Below are positions 1 through 7,894 of a stretch of DNA of 64,000 nucleotides, piece by piece (positions within the stretch are counted from its first letter, which is position 1; the number at the start of each line of letters is the position of its first letter). The DNA lies in contig NZ_JAIQXT010000001.1 in assembly GCF_020177055.1 (NCBI RefSeq), forward strand, positions 682,001-746,000, given 5' to 3'. A program made the translations under genes and the position numbers. Under the pieces are notes generated by a model. The model searched no databases. It saw only the letters and a program-made list of their open reading frames with translations, and was not told the origin of the DNA. Source of the stretch: Sphingomonas sp. R647 (lineage in GTDB: Bacteria > Pseudomonadota > Alphaproteobacteria > Sphingomonadales > Sphingomonadaceae).

Positions 1-35
1 GCACTTTTTCTGTCCGCCGGTGTAGGAATGGCACC

Positions 36-1028
36 ATGGCAGCGCGAAACCCCCGACTGGACGATGTGGCGGCAATGGCGGGCGTGTCCGCCGCAACCGT
101 CTCCCGCTATCTCAACAGCCCCGAAGTCGTCGCCGCCGCGACCGGTGCGCGCATCCGCGAGGCGATCGAAAAAACCGGCTACGTCCAGAACCTTGCCGCC
201 ACCGCGCTGGCAGGCAGTCGCAGCCGGCTGATCGCGGCGATGGTCCCCGACATCGCCCAATCGATCTTCAACGACACGGTCGAAGCGATGATCGACGAGC
301 TGGCGAGCGACGGGAACAGCGTGATGCTGGCGCTGACCGGCGCAGACAATCGCCGCCTGACGCGTGAGATCAACATGGCGCTCGGGCGGCGGGTCGACGC
401 GATCATCCTGACCGGGATCGTGTCGGATGCCGAGTTGCGCGAACGGCTGCGTTCGGCGGGAACAACGGTGATCGAGACCTGGGGCCTGCCCGACGATCCG
501 ATCGACGTGGCGGTCGGCTTTTCGCACCGTGCGGCGGGCGAGGAAATGGCGCGGTTCCTGCGTCAGCGCGGCTATCGGCGCCCGCATCTGGTCGTGCCAC
601 GCTCGCCCCGCTCGGAGCGGCGGGCCGACGGATTCGCGACGCGCTGGGTGCATGATGGCGGACCGGAGCCGACGCGGCTGGAGGTCAATGTTCCCAGCCA
701 CTTTGGTCAGGGACGGCTCGCCTATCGCGGCTTGAGCGACCTGGCCGAGCAGCCCGATGTGGTGGTGTGCGGATCGGACTGGATCGCACAGGGCCTGATC
801 GTCGAGGCGCAGGCGGCGGGGATCCGGGTGCCGGACCAGCTCGCCGTTACCGGCTTTGGCAATTTGCGGCTGGCCGGCGATATGCGGCCGACGATCACGT
901 CGATGGACGTCGATGGCGCCCGGATCGCGCGGGAAGTGATGCGGGTGCTGCGCGCGCGTGCGGCAGGGAAAGAGATCGAGACACGGATCGATGTCGGCTT
1001 TCGGGTGATTGCGCGAGAGAGTGCATGA
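36..1028 (+). CDS. LacI-family transcriptional regulator
   Basis: A 330-aa repressor-type regulator. Residues 6-50 form the LacI helix-turn-helix and hinge (core VAAMAGVSAATVSRYL), and the rest is a periplasmic-binding-protein-like effector domain ending in the usual TSMDVDG...IETRIDVGFRVI region. The ATG at 36 is chosen because it begins just before the HTH and has AGGA upstream; an ATG at 28 is out of frame. The effector is unknown. A LacI-like near-palindrome overlaps the stop codon (1025-1040) and a second copy lies at 3496-3511, so it probably controls the hydrolase genes at 1092 and 2209-3456 and the MmgE/PrpD gene. The sugar or sugar-acid type of ligand is inferred only from the family. 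Confidence 0.85.
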   Translation: MAARNPRLDDVAAMAGVSAATVSRYLNSPEVVAAATGARIREAIEKTGYVQNLAATALAGSRSRLIAAMVPDIAQSIFNDTVEAMIDELASDGNSVMLALTGADNRRLTREINMALGRRVDAIILTGIVSDAELRERLRSAGTTVIETWGLPDDPIDVAVGFSHRAAGEEMARFLRQRGYRRPHLVVPRSPRSERRADGFATRWVHDGGPEPTRLEVNVPSHFGQGRLAYRGLSDLAEQPDVVVCGSDWIAQGLIVEAQAAGIRVPDQLAVTGFGNLRLAGDMRPTITSMDVDGARIAREVMRVLRARAAGKEIETRIDVGFRVIARESA

Positions 1029-1040
1029 AAGGGCTTGCAT
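1025..1040. promoter_or_regulatory. Candidate LacI-type operator, copy 1
   Basis: ATGAAAGGGCTTGCAT overlaps the stop codon of the LacI-type gene and lies about 50 bp upstream of the next start. It matches the site at 3496-3511 at 14 of 16 positions. The shape (TGAAA...TTGCA) is that of LacI-family operators. Binding by the adjacent regulator is inferred. Confidence 0.4.
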
Positions 1041-1091
1041 CGCCGCATCGGTGAGTTAGTTTTCCCGCATAACAACCTTGGGAGAGTGACG

Positions 1092-2072
1092 ATGCGGATC
1101 GGGATGATGGCGCTTGGACTGGCGCTGATGGCTGGCACCGCGCTTGCGCAGACGGCCCCGCAGCCAGACCCCGAAGCCGCGCGGCGGATGGCGGAAATGC
1201 GCGCCGCCGATGCCAAGCGCGCGGATTCGCCCGGCACGGGCCCCTATGCCGCGATCAAGGAAGCTGACCCCAGCTTGCCCGAGCACACCGTCTATCGCCC
1301 CGCCGACTTGTCGAAGCTGGGCGGCAAGAAGCTCGGTGTGGTGATCTGGGGCAATGGCGGGTGCGCCGCCGATGGGGCGAGCGCGCGGCATCACCTCGCG
1401 CAGATTGCCTCCTATGGCTATCTGGTGGTCGCGCCGGGTAAGATTTACAGCGGCCCCGGCGCCCTGCCCCGCCCGGCCGATGCCGCAGCGCGCGGTCCTG
1501 ATCCAGCCACCGGACGCCTGCCCCAGCCGCCGACGACGTCGGCGGACGTACTCAAGGGGCTTGATTGGGCGCTGGCCGAGAATGCTCGCGATGGTAGCCG
1601 CTACAAGGGGCTGATCGATCCCGCGCAGGTCGCCGTCGCCGGGCATAGCTGTGGCGGGTTACAGGCGATCGCGGCGGGTGCGGACAAGCGGATCAAGACC
1701 GTGCTGATGCATAACAGCGGCGTGTTCAACGACGGGAAGCAGGCGATCACCGGGATGACGGTGGACAAGGCGATGCTCAAGGCGCTGCACACCCCGACCC
1801 TTTATGTGCTGGGCGGCAAGGGCGATGTTGCCTGGCCCAACGGCACCGACGACTATTCCCGGATTACGCATATCCCGGTTGCGCTGGTCGATGGCGATGT
1901 CGGCCATGGCGGGACGTTCCGCGAGAATAATGGCGGCGATGTCGGGCGCTTCTCGGTCGCGTGGCTCAACTGGCAACTGCGCGGCGATTCCGAGGCGGGG
2001 AAGCTGTTCACGGGTGCCGATTGCGGGCTGTGCAAAGACCCGAAGTGGAAGATCGAGCGTAAGGGGATTTGA
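1092..2072 (+). CDS. Exported alpha/beta hydrolase (dienelactone hydrolase/chlorophyllase-like)
   Basis: A 326-aa protein with an N-terminal signal peptide ending ALAQT. The nucleophile elbow GHSCGG is near residue 185, and a late DVGHGG probably supplies the catalytic histidine, so this is a secreted serine esterase of the alpha/beta fold. The C-terminus carries a Cys pair (DCGLC) that may form a disulfide in the periplasm. The ATG at 1092 is preferred over an upstream in-frame start at 1035 because it has GGGAGAG in front and starts directly with the signal peptide. It lies 63 bp after the LacI-type gene with a candidate operator between them. The substrate is unknown; an ester of a plant metabolite is plausible. 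Confidence 0.75.
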   Translation: MRIGMMALGLALMAGTALAQTAPQPDPEAARRMAEMRAADAKRADSPGTGPYAAIKEADPSLPEHTVYRPADLSKLGGKKLGVVIWGNGGCAADGASARHHLAQIASYGYLVVAPGKIYSGPGALPRPADAAARGPDPATGRLPQPPTTSADVLKGLDWALAENARDGSRYKGLIDPAQVAVAGHSCGGLQAIAAGADKRIKTVLMHNSGVFNDGKQAITGMTVDKAMLKALHTPTLYVLGGKGDVAWPNGTDDYSRITHIPVALVDGDVGHGGTFRENNGGDVGRFSVAWLNWQLRGDSEAGKLFTGADCGLCKDPKWKIERKGI

Positions 2073-2082
2073 GAGGGCAGCT

Positions 2083-2202
2083 GATCCTCCCCCGCAAGGG
2101 GGAGGTGGCGCCGAAGGCGTCGGAGGGGGAGGACGGCGATGCGCTGGCGATGGCGCGTATCCGGTGAGGGCTCCCCTTCCTCCCCCTGGCGGTGGAGGAT
2201 CA
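2083..2202. repeat. Palindromic intergenic repeat (GATCCTCC...GGAGGATC)
   Basis: The ends are inverted copies of GATCCTCC, and the interior has CCCCC/GGGGG stems around GGCGCCGAAGGCG. It fills the convergent gap between two hydrolase genes. It resembles the short CG-rich mobile-like palindromes common between sphingomonad genes, and it may also end transcription from both sides. Confidence 0.65.
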
Positions 2203-2208
2203 TTTAGT

Positions 2209-3456
2209 TCAGCGACACTGCTCCCCGCGCCAGCACGGGCGGAGCATCGGGGCGGGCTGGTGGGGGACGAAGGCGGCGGGGGTCTGCGGCCATTTGCCGG
2301 TGGCGATGCGCGTGTCGAGATAGCGGATCGTCGCGAGCACGGTCGCGGTGTCGAAGGTGCAATGGCCCGCGGCGTTGACGTACAGGCTCTTCACATCGCC
2401 ACGCGCCGCTTGTGCATAGCCGCGCTGCATCGCCGGGGCGGTCAGGCCATCACCGATCGTCTGCACCGCGACCAGCGGGACCAGCGGGCGGGCGTTGGGC
2501 GTGTAGTTGGCGCGCATATAGGCGACCGCCTTGGGGTCCGCGGCGATGCGCTGGCCCGCGTTGAGCGTGGCGAGGTCGGCGTCTAGCTTCAGCCCCGCTT
2601 CACGATACAGCGCCGCGACCATCGCGCGGCGACCGGAGCGGGCAAGCTGGGTGCGATAGTCGATGCCGGTGTTCCAGCTGAACGTTCCGCCCGCGCGTGC
2701 CTCCTGATCGGTGCGGGGGAGATAGACGCCCATCACGAAGGATTTGGCGATCTCCGCGGCTTGCGCGGCGTGGTCAGTGGGCGCTGGCTGGGGCTTGTCG
2801 CGGCTGGTCCAGTCGGGGATGCCCGCCAGCACACCGGCGAGTGCGATGCGCGCGCGGCCTTGCGGGGTCTTTGCCGCCTCTGCCAGCGCATCGGCGACGC
2901 GCTTGCCGTTGACGCGGTCGTCGTCGATGCCGGTGACGCGGATGCCCGCATCGGGAGCGATCAGGGCGCGGAAGGCATAGGCGCCGTCGAGCGCCATGTT
3001 CATCATGCCGAGCGATCCGCCGATCGACGCGCACATCGGCGCGGCGCCGTCGATGCCGCTGCCCCTTGCCTCGGCCAGCGCGGTGCTGACGAGGCCGCCC
3101 ATCGAGCTGCCCCAGGCGATGACGCGCTTGGGCTTGCCGTGCTTGGCGGCGAAGGCGGCGAGCGTGGCGCGCTGGGCAGGGACCGCCTGTTCGAGCGCCC
3201 AGCCGCCGCTGCCATAGTCCGACCCGGCGATGGCATAGCCGGCGTCGAGCAGCGCCTGCCGGTGCTGTTTGGGGGCTGGATCGGGGTTGCCGGCGCTGGG
3301 AGAATAGCCGCGGCTGTAGAGCAACAGGGTGCCGTTCCAGTTGGCCGGGACTTCCGCTGACCATCTAGCGCCGCCGGGCAGGGTCTGTTCCTGTCGCGCC
3401 GACCCCGGCAGCGTCATCGCCAGCATCGTTACCGCCGCAATCGCGCCCGTCCGCAT
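2209..3456 (-). CDS. Exported alpha/beta hydrolase
   Basis: A 415-aa protein with a short signal peptide and then an alpha/beta-hydrolase core: GSSMGG nucleophile motif near residue 117 and AAGHCTF near the C-terminus holding the likely catalytic histidine. The middle part (about residues 135-300) is a long, mostly helical lid. A CWRGEQC ending may form a disulfide. The start has GGGAGAGAG directly upstream. It is divergent from the MmgE/PrpD gene, and the shared 58-bp gap holds a LacI-like operator, so the two are probably co-regulated. Enzymes of this shape act on esters or peptides; the substrate cannot be read from the sequence. Confidence 0.7.
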   Translation of the reverse strand: MRTGAIAAVTMLAMTLPGSARQEQTLPGGARWSAEVPANWNGTLLLYSRGYSPSAGNPDPAPKQHRQALLDAGYAIAGSDYGSGGWALEQAVPAQRATLAAFAAKHGKPKRVIAWGSSMGGLVSTALAEARGSGIDGAAPMCASIGGSLGMMNMALDGAYAFRALIAPDAGIRVTGIDDDRVNGKRVADALAEAAKTPQGRARIALAGVLAGIPDWTSRDKPQPAPTDHAAQAAEIAKSFVMGVYLPRTDQEARAGGTFSWNTGIDYRTQLARSGRRAMVAALYREAGLKLDADLATLNAGQRIAADPKAVAYMRANYTPNARPLVPLVAVQTIGDGLTAPAMQRGYAQAARGDVKSLYVNAAGHCTFDTATVLATIRYLDTRIATGKWPQTPAAFVPHQPAPMLRPCWRGEQCR

Positions 3457-3495
3457 CGCTCTCTCCCGTTTTTGCTTGCGTTTCCGATAAAGCCG

Positions 3496-3511
3496 ATGAA
3501 AGCGTTTGCAT
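3496..3511. promoter_or_regulatory. Candidate LacI-type operator, copy 2
   Basis: ATGAAAGCGTTTGCAT has a central CG flanked by AAAG/TTTG, the typical LacI-family arrangement. It lies in the divergent gap between the hydrolase (3456) and the MmgE/PrpD gene (3515) and matches the site at 1025-1040 at 14 of 16 positions. Confidence 0.45.
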
Positions 3512-3514
3512 AGA

Positions 3515-4906
3515 ATGTTTTGTGATAAAGCTATTTCGGCGAGGATCGCGACGCATTTCGCGGAACTGACGCTCGATGCGCTGCCCGAAGCAACGCGGCA
3601 TGCGACGCGGCGCGCGCTGCTCGATGCGGTCGGCGTGACGCTGGGTGCAACGGGATTGGGCGAGGATGCTGTGCCCTATCGCCGCCATGCCGAAGCGGTA
3701 CCCGGCCCGTCGCGGCTGATCGGGTTTTTCGGCTCAAGCACCCCGGCGCTGGCGGCGCTCGCCAATGGCGCACTCGCGCATCAGCTCGATTTCGGGGACA
3801 CGTTCGATGCCGGGCCGGCGCATCCCAATGCGGCGCTGGTCCCTGCCCTGCTGGCGCTGGCGGATGCGCGGCCGGAGCTGGCGTTCGGGGAGTTTCTGGT
3901 CGCGATGGCGGCGGGGAGCGATCTTGCCTGCCGCCTGTCGATCGCGGCACCGCGTCCGTATGAGGAAGGCGGCTGGTACCCACCGCCGCTCGTCAATCTA
4001 ATCGCCACTGCGGCGGCGTGCGCGCGGTTCATCGGCTTGGATGGCGATGGCATCCGGCATGCGATGGGACTGGCGCTGTTGCAGGGCAGCTTTCCGAGCG
4101 AGATCAAATACGACGCAGCATCGCCGATCCGGGGCGTGCGCGAGGGGCTGGCGGCGCGCGCGGCGGTCGAAGCAGCGTTGCTGGCGGAGACCGGTGCGAC
4201 AGCGTTTGCCGAGCCGCTGGAGGGGCGTGCGGGGTTCTTCGCGATCTATGGCGGGGGCGCAGCCCGCGACGCGCTGCTCGACTGTCTGGGCGAGACATTC
4301 CTCGGCGATCAGGTCAGCTTCAAGCCCTGGCCGGCGTGCCGGGGGACGCATCCCTATATCGAAGCGGCGCTAGTGCTGCGCGACCGGGTGGATCCCGCGC
4401 GGGTGGTGCGGATCGAGGCGGAGACCGGACCGATCCAGGAGATGCTGATCCGCCCGCAGCCGGTGAAAGCCGAGCCGACCCGCGCGATCGAGGCGAAATT
4501 CTCGATCCCCTATACCGTCGCCGCAGCGCTGATCGACGGCGCGGTGACGCTCGACAGCTTTTCCGCATCGCGCATCGCCGATCCAGCGACGCGGACGCTG
4601 GCGCACAAGGTGGTCGAGTGGCGCAATCCCGACTGGGGGCGGAGCGAAGCGGCGAGTGGATCGCTGACGGTCACGCTCGATGACGGCACCACCCTCACCC
4701 ATCGCGTGATGCAGGCCGCCGGACACCCCGACCGGCCGATGGACGATGAGTCGCTGATCGCCAAATTCATCGATTGCGCTGGCCATGCGGCGCAGCCGAT
4801 TGCCCCCGGTTCAGCACGAACGCTGGCCCTTCAAATCCTTGCGTTTCCAGCGGAAAAGCCAGCACACACCCTGATCGATCAAGCGGCTTGCACGGCAAAA
4901 GTGTAG
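3515..4906 (+). CDS. MmgE/PrpD family protein
   Basis: A 463-aa member of the MmgE/PrpD (2-methylcitrate dehydratase-like) family. The N-terminal helical domain carries the family motif HQLDFGDTFD near residues 90-100, and the second half has the alpha/beta domain with the KPWPACRGTHPYIEA segment. Family members dehydrate or isomerise tricarboxylates or related acids, but many are uncharacterised, and no other methylcitrate-cycle gene lies nearby. ATG 3515 is used; a TTG at 3506 in the same frame is possible, and neither has a clear Shine-Dalgarno. The candidate operator ends just 4 bp before the ATG, so repression could also block translation initiation. The 3' end overlaps the probable promoter of the next gene. 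Confidence 0.8.
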   Translation: MFCDKAISARIATHFAELTLDALPEATRHATRRALLDAVGVTLGATGLGEDAVPYRRHAEAVPGPSRLIGFFGSSTPALAALANGALAHQLDFGDTFDAGPAHPNAALVPALLALADARPELAFGEFLVAMAAGSDLACRLSIAAPRPYEEGGWYPPPLVNLIATAAACARFIGLDGDGIRHAMGLALLQGSFPSEIKYDAASPIRGVREGLAARAAVEAALLAETGATAFAEPLEGRAGFFAIYGGGAARDALLDCLGETFLGDQVSFKPWPACRGTHPYIEAALVLRDRVDPARVVRIEAETGPIQEMLIRPQPVKAEPTRAIEAKFSIPYTVAAALIDGAVTLDSFSASRIADPATRTLAHKVVEWRNPDWGRSEAASGSLTVTLDDGTTLTHRVMQAAGHPDRPMDDESLIAKFIDCAGHAAQPIAPGSARTLALQILAFPAEKPAHTLIDQAACTAKV

Positions 4907-4916
4907 GTTATATAGC
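4888..4916 (+). promoter_or_regulatory. Candidate promoter of the vdh operon
   Basis: TTGCAC (4888-4893) and TATAGC (4911-4916) are spaced by 17 bp, giving 4/6 matches each to the sigma-70 consensus. The region is strikingly AT-rich for this genome and ends about 24 bp before the vdh start, which has its own GAGGAGAGG ribosome site. Confidence 0.4.
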
Positions 4917-4921
4917 ATAAC
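4907..4921. promoter_or_regulatory. Candidate MarR-type operator (GTTAT-N5-ATAAC)
   Basis: GTTATATAGCATAAC is a perfect 5-5-5 inverted repeat covering the candidate -10 element. In Sphingobium sp. SYK-6 a MarR repressor (FerC) controls the equivalent ferulate genes. That one of the MarR regulators nearby (10020-10472 or 13350-13859) binds here is inference. Confidence 0.4.
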
Positions 4922-4939
4922 AATATAGAGGAGAGGATC

Positions 4940-6364
4940 ATGGCTACGATCGCACCGCCGGCCCCCGGCGTCAGCTTTACCCGTCTGAACCCTGTGACCG
5001 GAACGGTCGCGACTGAGGCGAAAGCGTTCAGTGTCGCGGATGCCGATGCGGCAGTCGAAGCAGCCGCTGCGGCCTTCCCCGCATGGTCGGCGCTTGGCCC
5101 AAATGCGCGGCGTGCAGCGCTGAGCAAGGCCGCCGATGCGCTTGCCGCGAAAGCCGATCAGTTCGTCGACGCGATGATGGGTGAGATCGGCGCGACCGAG
5201 GGCTGGGCGCGGTTCAACCTGATGCTGGCGGTCGGCATGGTGCGTGAGGCTGCGGCGCTGACCACGCAGATCAGCGGTGAGGTGATCCCGTCCGACAAGC
5301 CCGGCTGCATCGCCATGGCGCTGCGCGAGCCGGTCGGCGTGATGCTGGGCATCGCACCGTGGAATGCGCCGATCATCCTGGGCGTGCGCGCGGTCGCGGT
5401 GCCGCTGGCGTGCGGCAATACCGTGGTGCTCAAGGCGAGCGAGCAATGCCCGCGCACCCACAGCCTGATCGCCGAAGCGTTTGACGAAGCGCTGCCCAAG
5501 GGTGCGGTCAGCATCGTCACCAACGCCCCGGCCGATGCGCCCGAGATCGTCGGCGCGCTGATCGACAACCCGCATGTCCGCCGCATCAACTTCACCGGAT
5601 CGACCGCAGTCGGCCGGATCATCGCCAAGCGCGCGGCGGAGCATTTGAAGCCGGTGCTGCTGGAACTCGGCGGTAAGGCGCCGCTGATCGTGCTCGAAGA
5701 CGCCGATCTGGACGAGGCGGTGAAGGCCGCGGCGTTCGGCGCGTTCATGAACCAGGGCCAGATCTGCATGTCGACCGAGCGGATCATCGTCGTCGACGCG
5801 GTTGCCGATGCGTTCGTCGAGAAGTTCGCGGCGAAGGTCGGGACGATGGCCGTCGGCGACCCGCGCGAGGGCAAGACCCCGCTCGGCGCGGTGGTCGATC
5901 AGAAGACCGTCGATCACTGCAAGTCGCTGATCGCAGACGCGGTTTCGCATGGCGCGGTGCAGGTGAATGGCGGCGACGCCAATGGCGTGCTGATGCCCGC
6001 GCATGTCATCGACAAGGTGACGCCCGACATGAAGCTGTTCCGCGACGAGAGCTTTGGCCCGGTCGTCGGCGTGATCCGCGCGCGCGATGAGGCACATGCG
6101 ATCGAACTGGCCAATGACACCGAATATGGCCTGTCGGCTTCGGTGTTCACCCGCGACACCGCGCGTGGCCTCAAGGTCGCGAAGCAGATCAAATCCGGCA
6201 TCTGCCACGTCAACGGCCCGACCGTGCATGACGAGGCGCAGATGCCGTTCGGCGGGGTCAAGGCGTCGGGCTATGGCCGGTTTGGCGGCAAGGCCGGGAT
6301 CGACAGCTTCACCGAGCTGCGCTGGATCACGATCGAGACCCAGCCGGGCCATTATCCGATTTGA
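4940..6364 (+). CDS. Vanillin/benzaldehyde-type aldehyde dehydrogenase
   Basis: A 474-aa NAD(P)-dependent aldehyde dehydrogenase. The catalytic cysteine is Cys276 (GQICMSTE) and the general base Glu242 (LELGGKAP); the cofactor loop FTGSTAVG is near residue 220. The C-terminal stretch (PTVHDEAQMPFGG...YGRFGG) is typical of vanillin and salicylaldehyde dehydrogenases (LigV/Vdh/DoxF type). It oxidises vanillin or 4-hydroxybenzaldehyde to the acid, the step following the hydratase/lyase encoded at 6927. ATG 4940 follows GAGGAGAGG. It is the first gene of a run with DUF3237 (4-bp gap), the lyase and the CoA ligase. Substrate range is inferred from family and context. Confidence 0.85.
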   Translation: MATIAPPAPGVSFTRLNPVTGTVATEAKAFSVADADAAVEAAAAAFPAWSALGPNARRAALSKAADALAAKADQFVDAMMGEIGATEGWARFNLMLAVGMVREAAALTTQISGEVIPSDKPGCIAMALREPVGVMLGIAPWNAPIILGVRAVAVPLACGNTVVLKASEQCPRTHSLIAEAFDEALPKGAVSIVTNAPADAPEIVGALIDNPHVRRINFTGSTAVGRIIAKRAAEHLKPVLLELGGKAPLIVLEDADLDEAVKAAAFGAFMNQGQICMSTERIIVVDAVADAFVEKFAAKVGTMAVGDPREGKTPLGAVVDQKTVDHCKSLIADAVSHGAVQVNGGDANGVLMPAHVIDKVTPDMKLFRDESFGPVVGVIRARDEAHAIELANDTEYGLSASVFTRDTARGLKVAKQIKSGICHVNGPTVHDEAQMPFGGVKASGYGRFGGKAGIDSFTELRWITIETQPGHYPI

Positions 6365-6368
6365 TCCG

Positions 6369-6896
6369 ATGGGCGCGTTCTTCCCTTCCGTTGTGCTTGC
6401 CGCGGTTGCGGGCGTCGGACTGGCCGCTGGCCAGTCCGCCCCTGCCCCCACCCTCACCTACGCCTTTTCGGCGCGCGTCGAGGTGGCGGCCCCGGTCGAG
6501 CAGGGCGAGATCGATGGCGCGCGCAAGCGGTTCATCCCGATCACCGGCGGCACCATCACCGGCCCACGCCTGACCGGGTCGGTGCTGGCGGGTGGCGGCG
6601 ACTGGCAGGCGATCCATGCCGGCGGGGTGACGAAGGTCGAGGCGCGCTACTTCCTCAAGGCCGCCGATGGCGCGGTGATCGGCATCCACAATGTCGGTGT
6701 CCGCGTCGCCAGCCCCGAAGTGACCGACAAGATCGCACGCGGCGAGAAGGTCGATCCCGGCAGCTATTATTTCCGCTCTGCCGCCAGCTTCGACCCGCCC
6801 CCCGGCGCGCACCAATGGTTGCGTACCAAGGTGCTGGTTGGACGCGGCATCCGAATGCCCGATCACGTCGTGATCGATTTCTACATCGTCGAATAG
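6369..6896 (+). CDS. DUF3237 (UPF0311) family protein, exported
   Basis: A 175-aa protein whose first ~25 residues look like a signal peptide (hydrophobic stretch ending LAAGQSA), followed by one DUF3237 domain. Motifs seen are ITGGTITGP, the HAGGVTKVEARYFLK segment and YYFRSAASFDPP, which match the beta-barrel family described as UPF0311. No enzymatic function is established for the family, although members recur in aromatic-compound gene clusters. It lies 4 bp after the vanillin dehydrogenase gene and 30 bp before the lyase gene, so it is very likely cotranscribed with them. An export signal is odd for a pathway whose known steps are cytoplasmic. Confidence 0.7.
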   Translation: MGAFFPSVVLAAVAGVGLAAGQSAPAPTLTYAFSARVEVAAPVEQGEIDGARKRFIPITGGTITGPRLTGSVLAGGGDWQAIHAGGVTKVEARYFLKAADGAVIGIHNVGVRVASPEVTDKIARGEKVDPGSYYFRSAASFDPPPGAHQWLRTKVLVGRGIRMPDHVVIDFYIVE

Positions 6897-6926
6897 GCGC
6901 AAGCAGCGCCCAACAGGGACATGACT

Positions 6927-7763
6927 ATGACGGAACTGAGTGCCAACGGCGTCGTCGCCTATGATGTCGAGAACGGCATTGCCTGGGTGCGGTTCAACCG
7001 TGCCGACAAGCGCAACGCGATGAGCCCGACGCTCAACCGCGACATGATGGAGGTTCTGGACCTCCTCGAGCATGACGAGAATGTTGGCGTGCTTGTCCTG
7101 TCGGGCGAAGGCCCGGCGTGGACCGCGGGCATGGACCTTAAGGAGTATTTCCGCGAGACCGAGGCCGATGGCCTCAAGGGCACGCGCAAGGCGCAGCGTG
7201 AAAGCTATGGCTGGTGGCGCCGCCTGCGCTGGTACCAGAAGCCGACGATCGCGATGGTCAATGGCTGGTGCTTTGGCGGCGGCTATGGCCCGTTGTTCGC
7301 GTGCGATCTCGCCTTTGCCGCGGAAGAGGCGAAGTTCGGCCTGTCGGAGATCAACTGGGGCATCCTGCCCGGCGGCGGCGCGACCAAGGTGGCGACCGAA
7401 CTGCTCCCGTTCCGCAAGGCGATGTACCATGCGATGATGGGCGAGAATATCGATGGCAAGACCGCCGCCGACTGGGGCCTGGTCAACGAAGCGCTGCCGC
7501 TCGACGCGCTCAAGGACCGCGTGACCGAGGTGGCCAAGGTGCTGCTGGGCAAGAACCCGGTCGCGCTCAAGGCGACCAAGGACGCGGTGCGCCGCGTCGG
7601 GGTGATGACCTATGACGAGGCCGAGGATTATCTGATCCGCGCGCAGGAAGCGGCGAACTCGTACGACAATGAAGGCCGCAAGGAAGGCATTCGCCAGTTC
7701 ATTGACGAGAAGAGCTACAAGCCGGGCCTGGGGGCGTACGACAAGGACCGCGTGAAGGCTTGA
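6927..7763 (+). CDS. ferB: p-Hydroxycinnamoyl-CoA hydratase/lyase (feruloyl-CoA hydratase/lyase)
   Basis: A 278-aa crotonase-fold enzyme that hydrates feruloyl- or p-coumaroyl-CoA and cleaves the product to an aromatic aldehyde plus acetyl-CoA. Length and motifs match the HCHL/Ech/FerB family. An oxyanion hole lies at the GMDLKEYF and NGWCFGGGYGP loops. Tyr74 and Glu141 (SEINWGILPGG) correspond by motif to the catalytic Tyr75 and Glu143 of Pseudomonas HCHL. ATG 6927 is preferred over 6921 because AGGGA (6915-6919) is then correctly spaced. The neighbours are the aldehyde dehydrogenase upstream and the CoA ligase downstream, completing a ferulate-to-vanillate route. Confidence 0.88.
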   Translation: MTELSANGVVAYDVENGIAWVRFNRADKRNAMSPTLNRDMMEVLDLLEHDENVGVLVLSGEGPAWTAGMDLKEYFRETEADGLKGTRKAQRESYGWWRRLRWYQKPTIAMVNGWCFGGGYGPLFACDLAFAAEEAKFGLSEINWGILPGGGATKVATELLPFRKAMYHAMMGENIDGKTAADWGLVNEALPLDALKDRVTEVAKVLLGKNPVALKATKDAVRRVGVMTYDEAEDYLIRAQEAANSYDNEGRKEGIRQFIDEKSYKPGLGAYDKDRVKA

Positions 7764-7770
7764 GGCTGTT

Positions 7771-7882
7771 AAGCCCCTCCCCTTCAGGGGAGGGGTTGGG
7801 GGTGGGGCAGTGAAGTCTCACCGAGACTGTCGCCAAGATTGACTGCCCCACCCCAACCCCTCCCCTGAAGGGGAGGGGCTTG
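7771..7882. repeat. Long perfect inverted repeat (CCCCTCCCC family)
   Basis: The arms 7771-7811 and 7843-7882 are inverse copies of AAGCCCCTCCCCTTCAGGGG...GGGGCAGT, each itself containing a CCCCTCCCC/GGGGAGGGG stem. The element separates the lyase and ligase genes and would fold into a strong hairpin in mRNA, possibly lowering downstream expression. It belongs to the same loose family as the elements at 36883 and 60648. Confidence 0.75.
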
Positions 7883-7894
7883 AAAGAGTGAACA

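Noticed and set aside
4811..6457. A 548-codon minus-strand frame opposite vanillin dehydrogenase
   Set aside because: Shadow of a well-supported ALDH gene; no recognisable motif or ribosome site.
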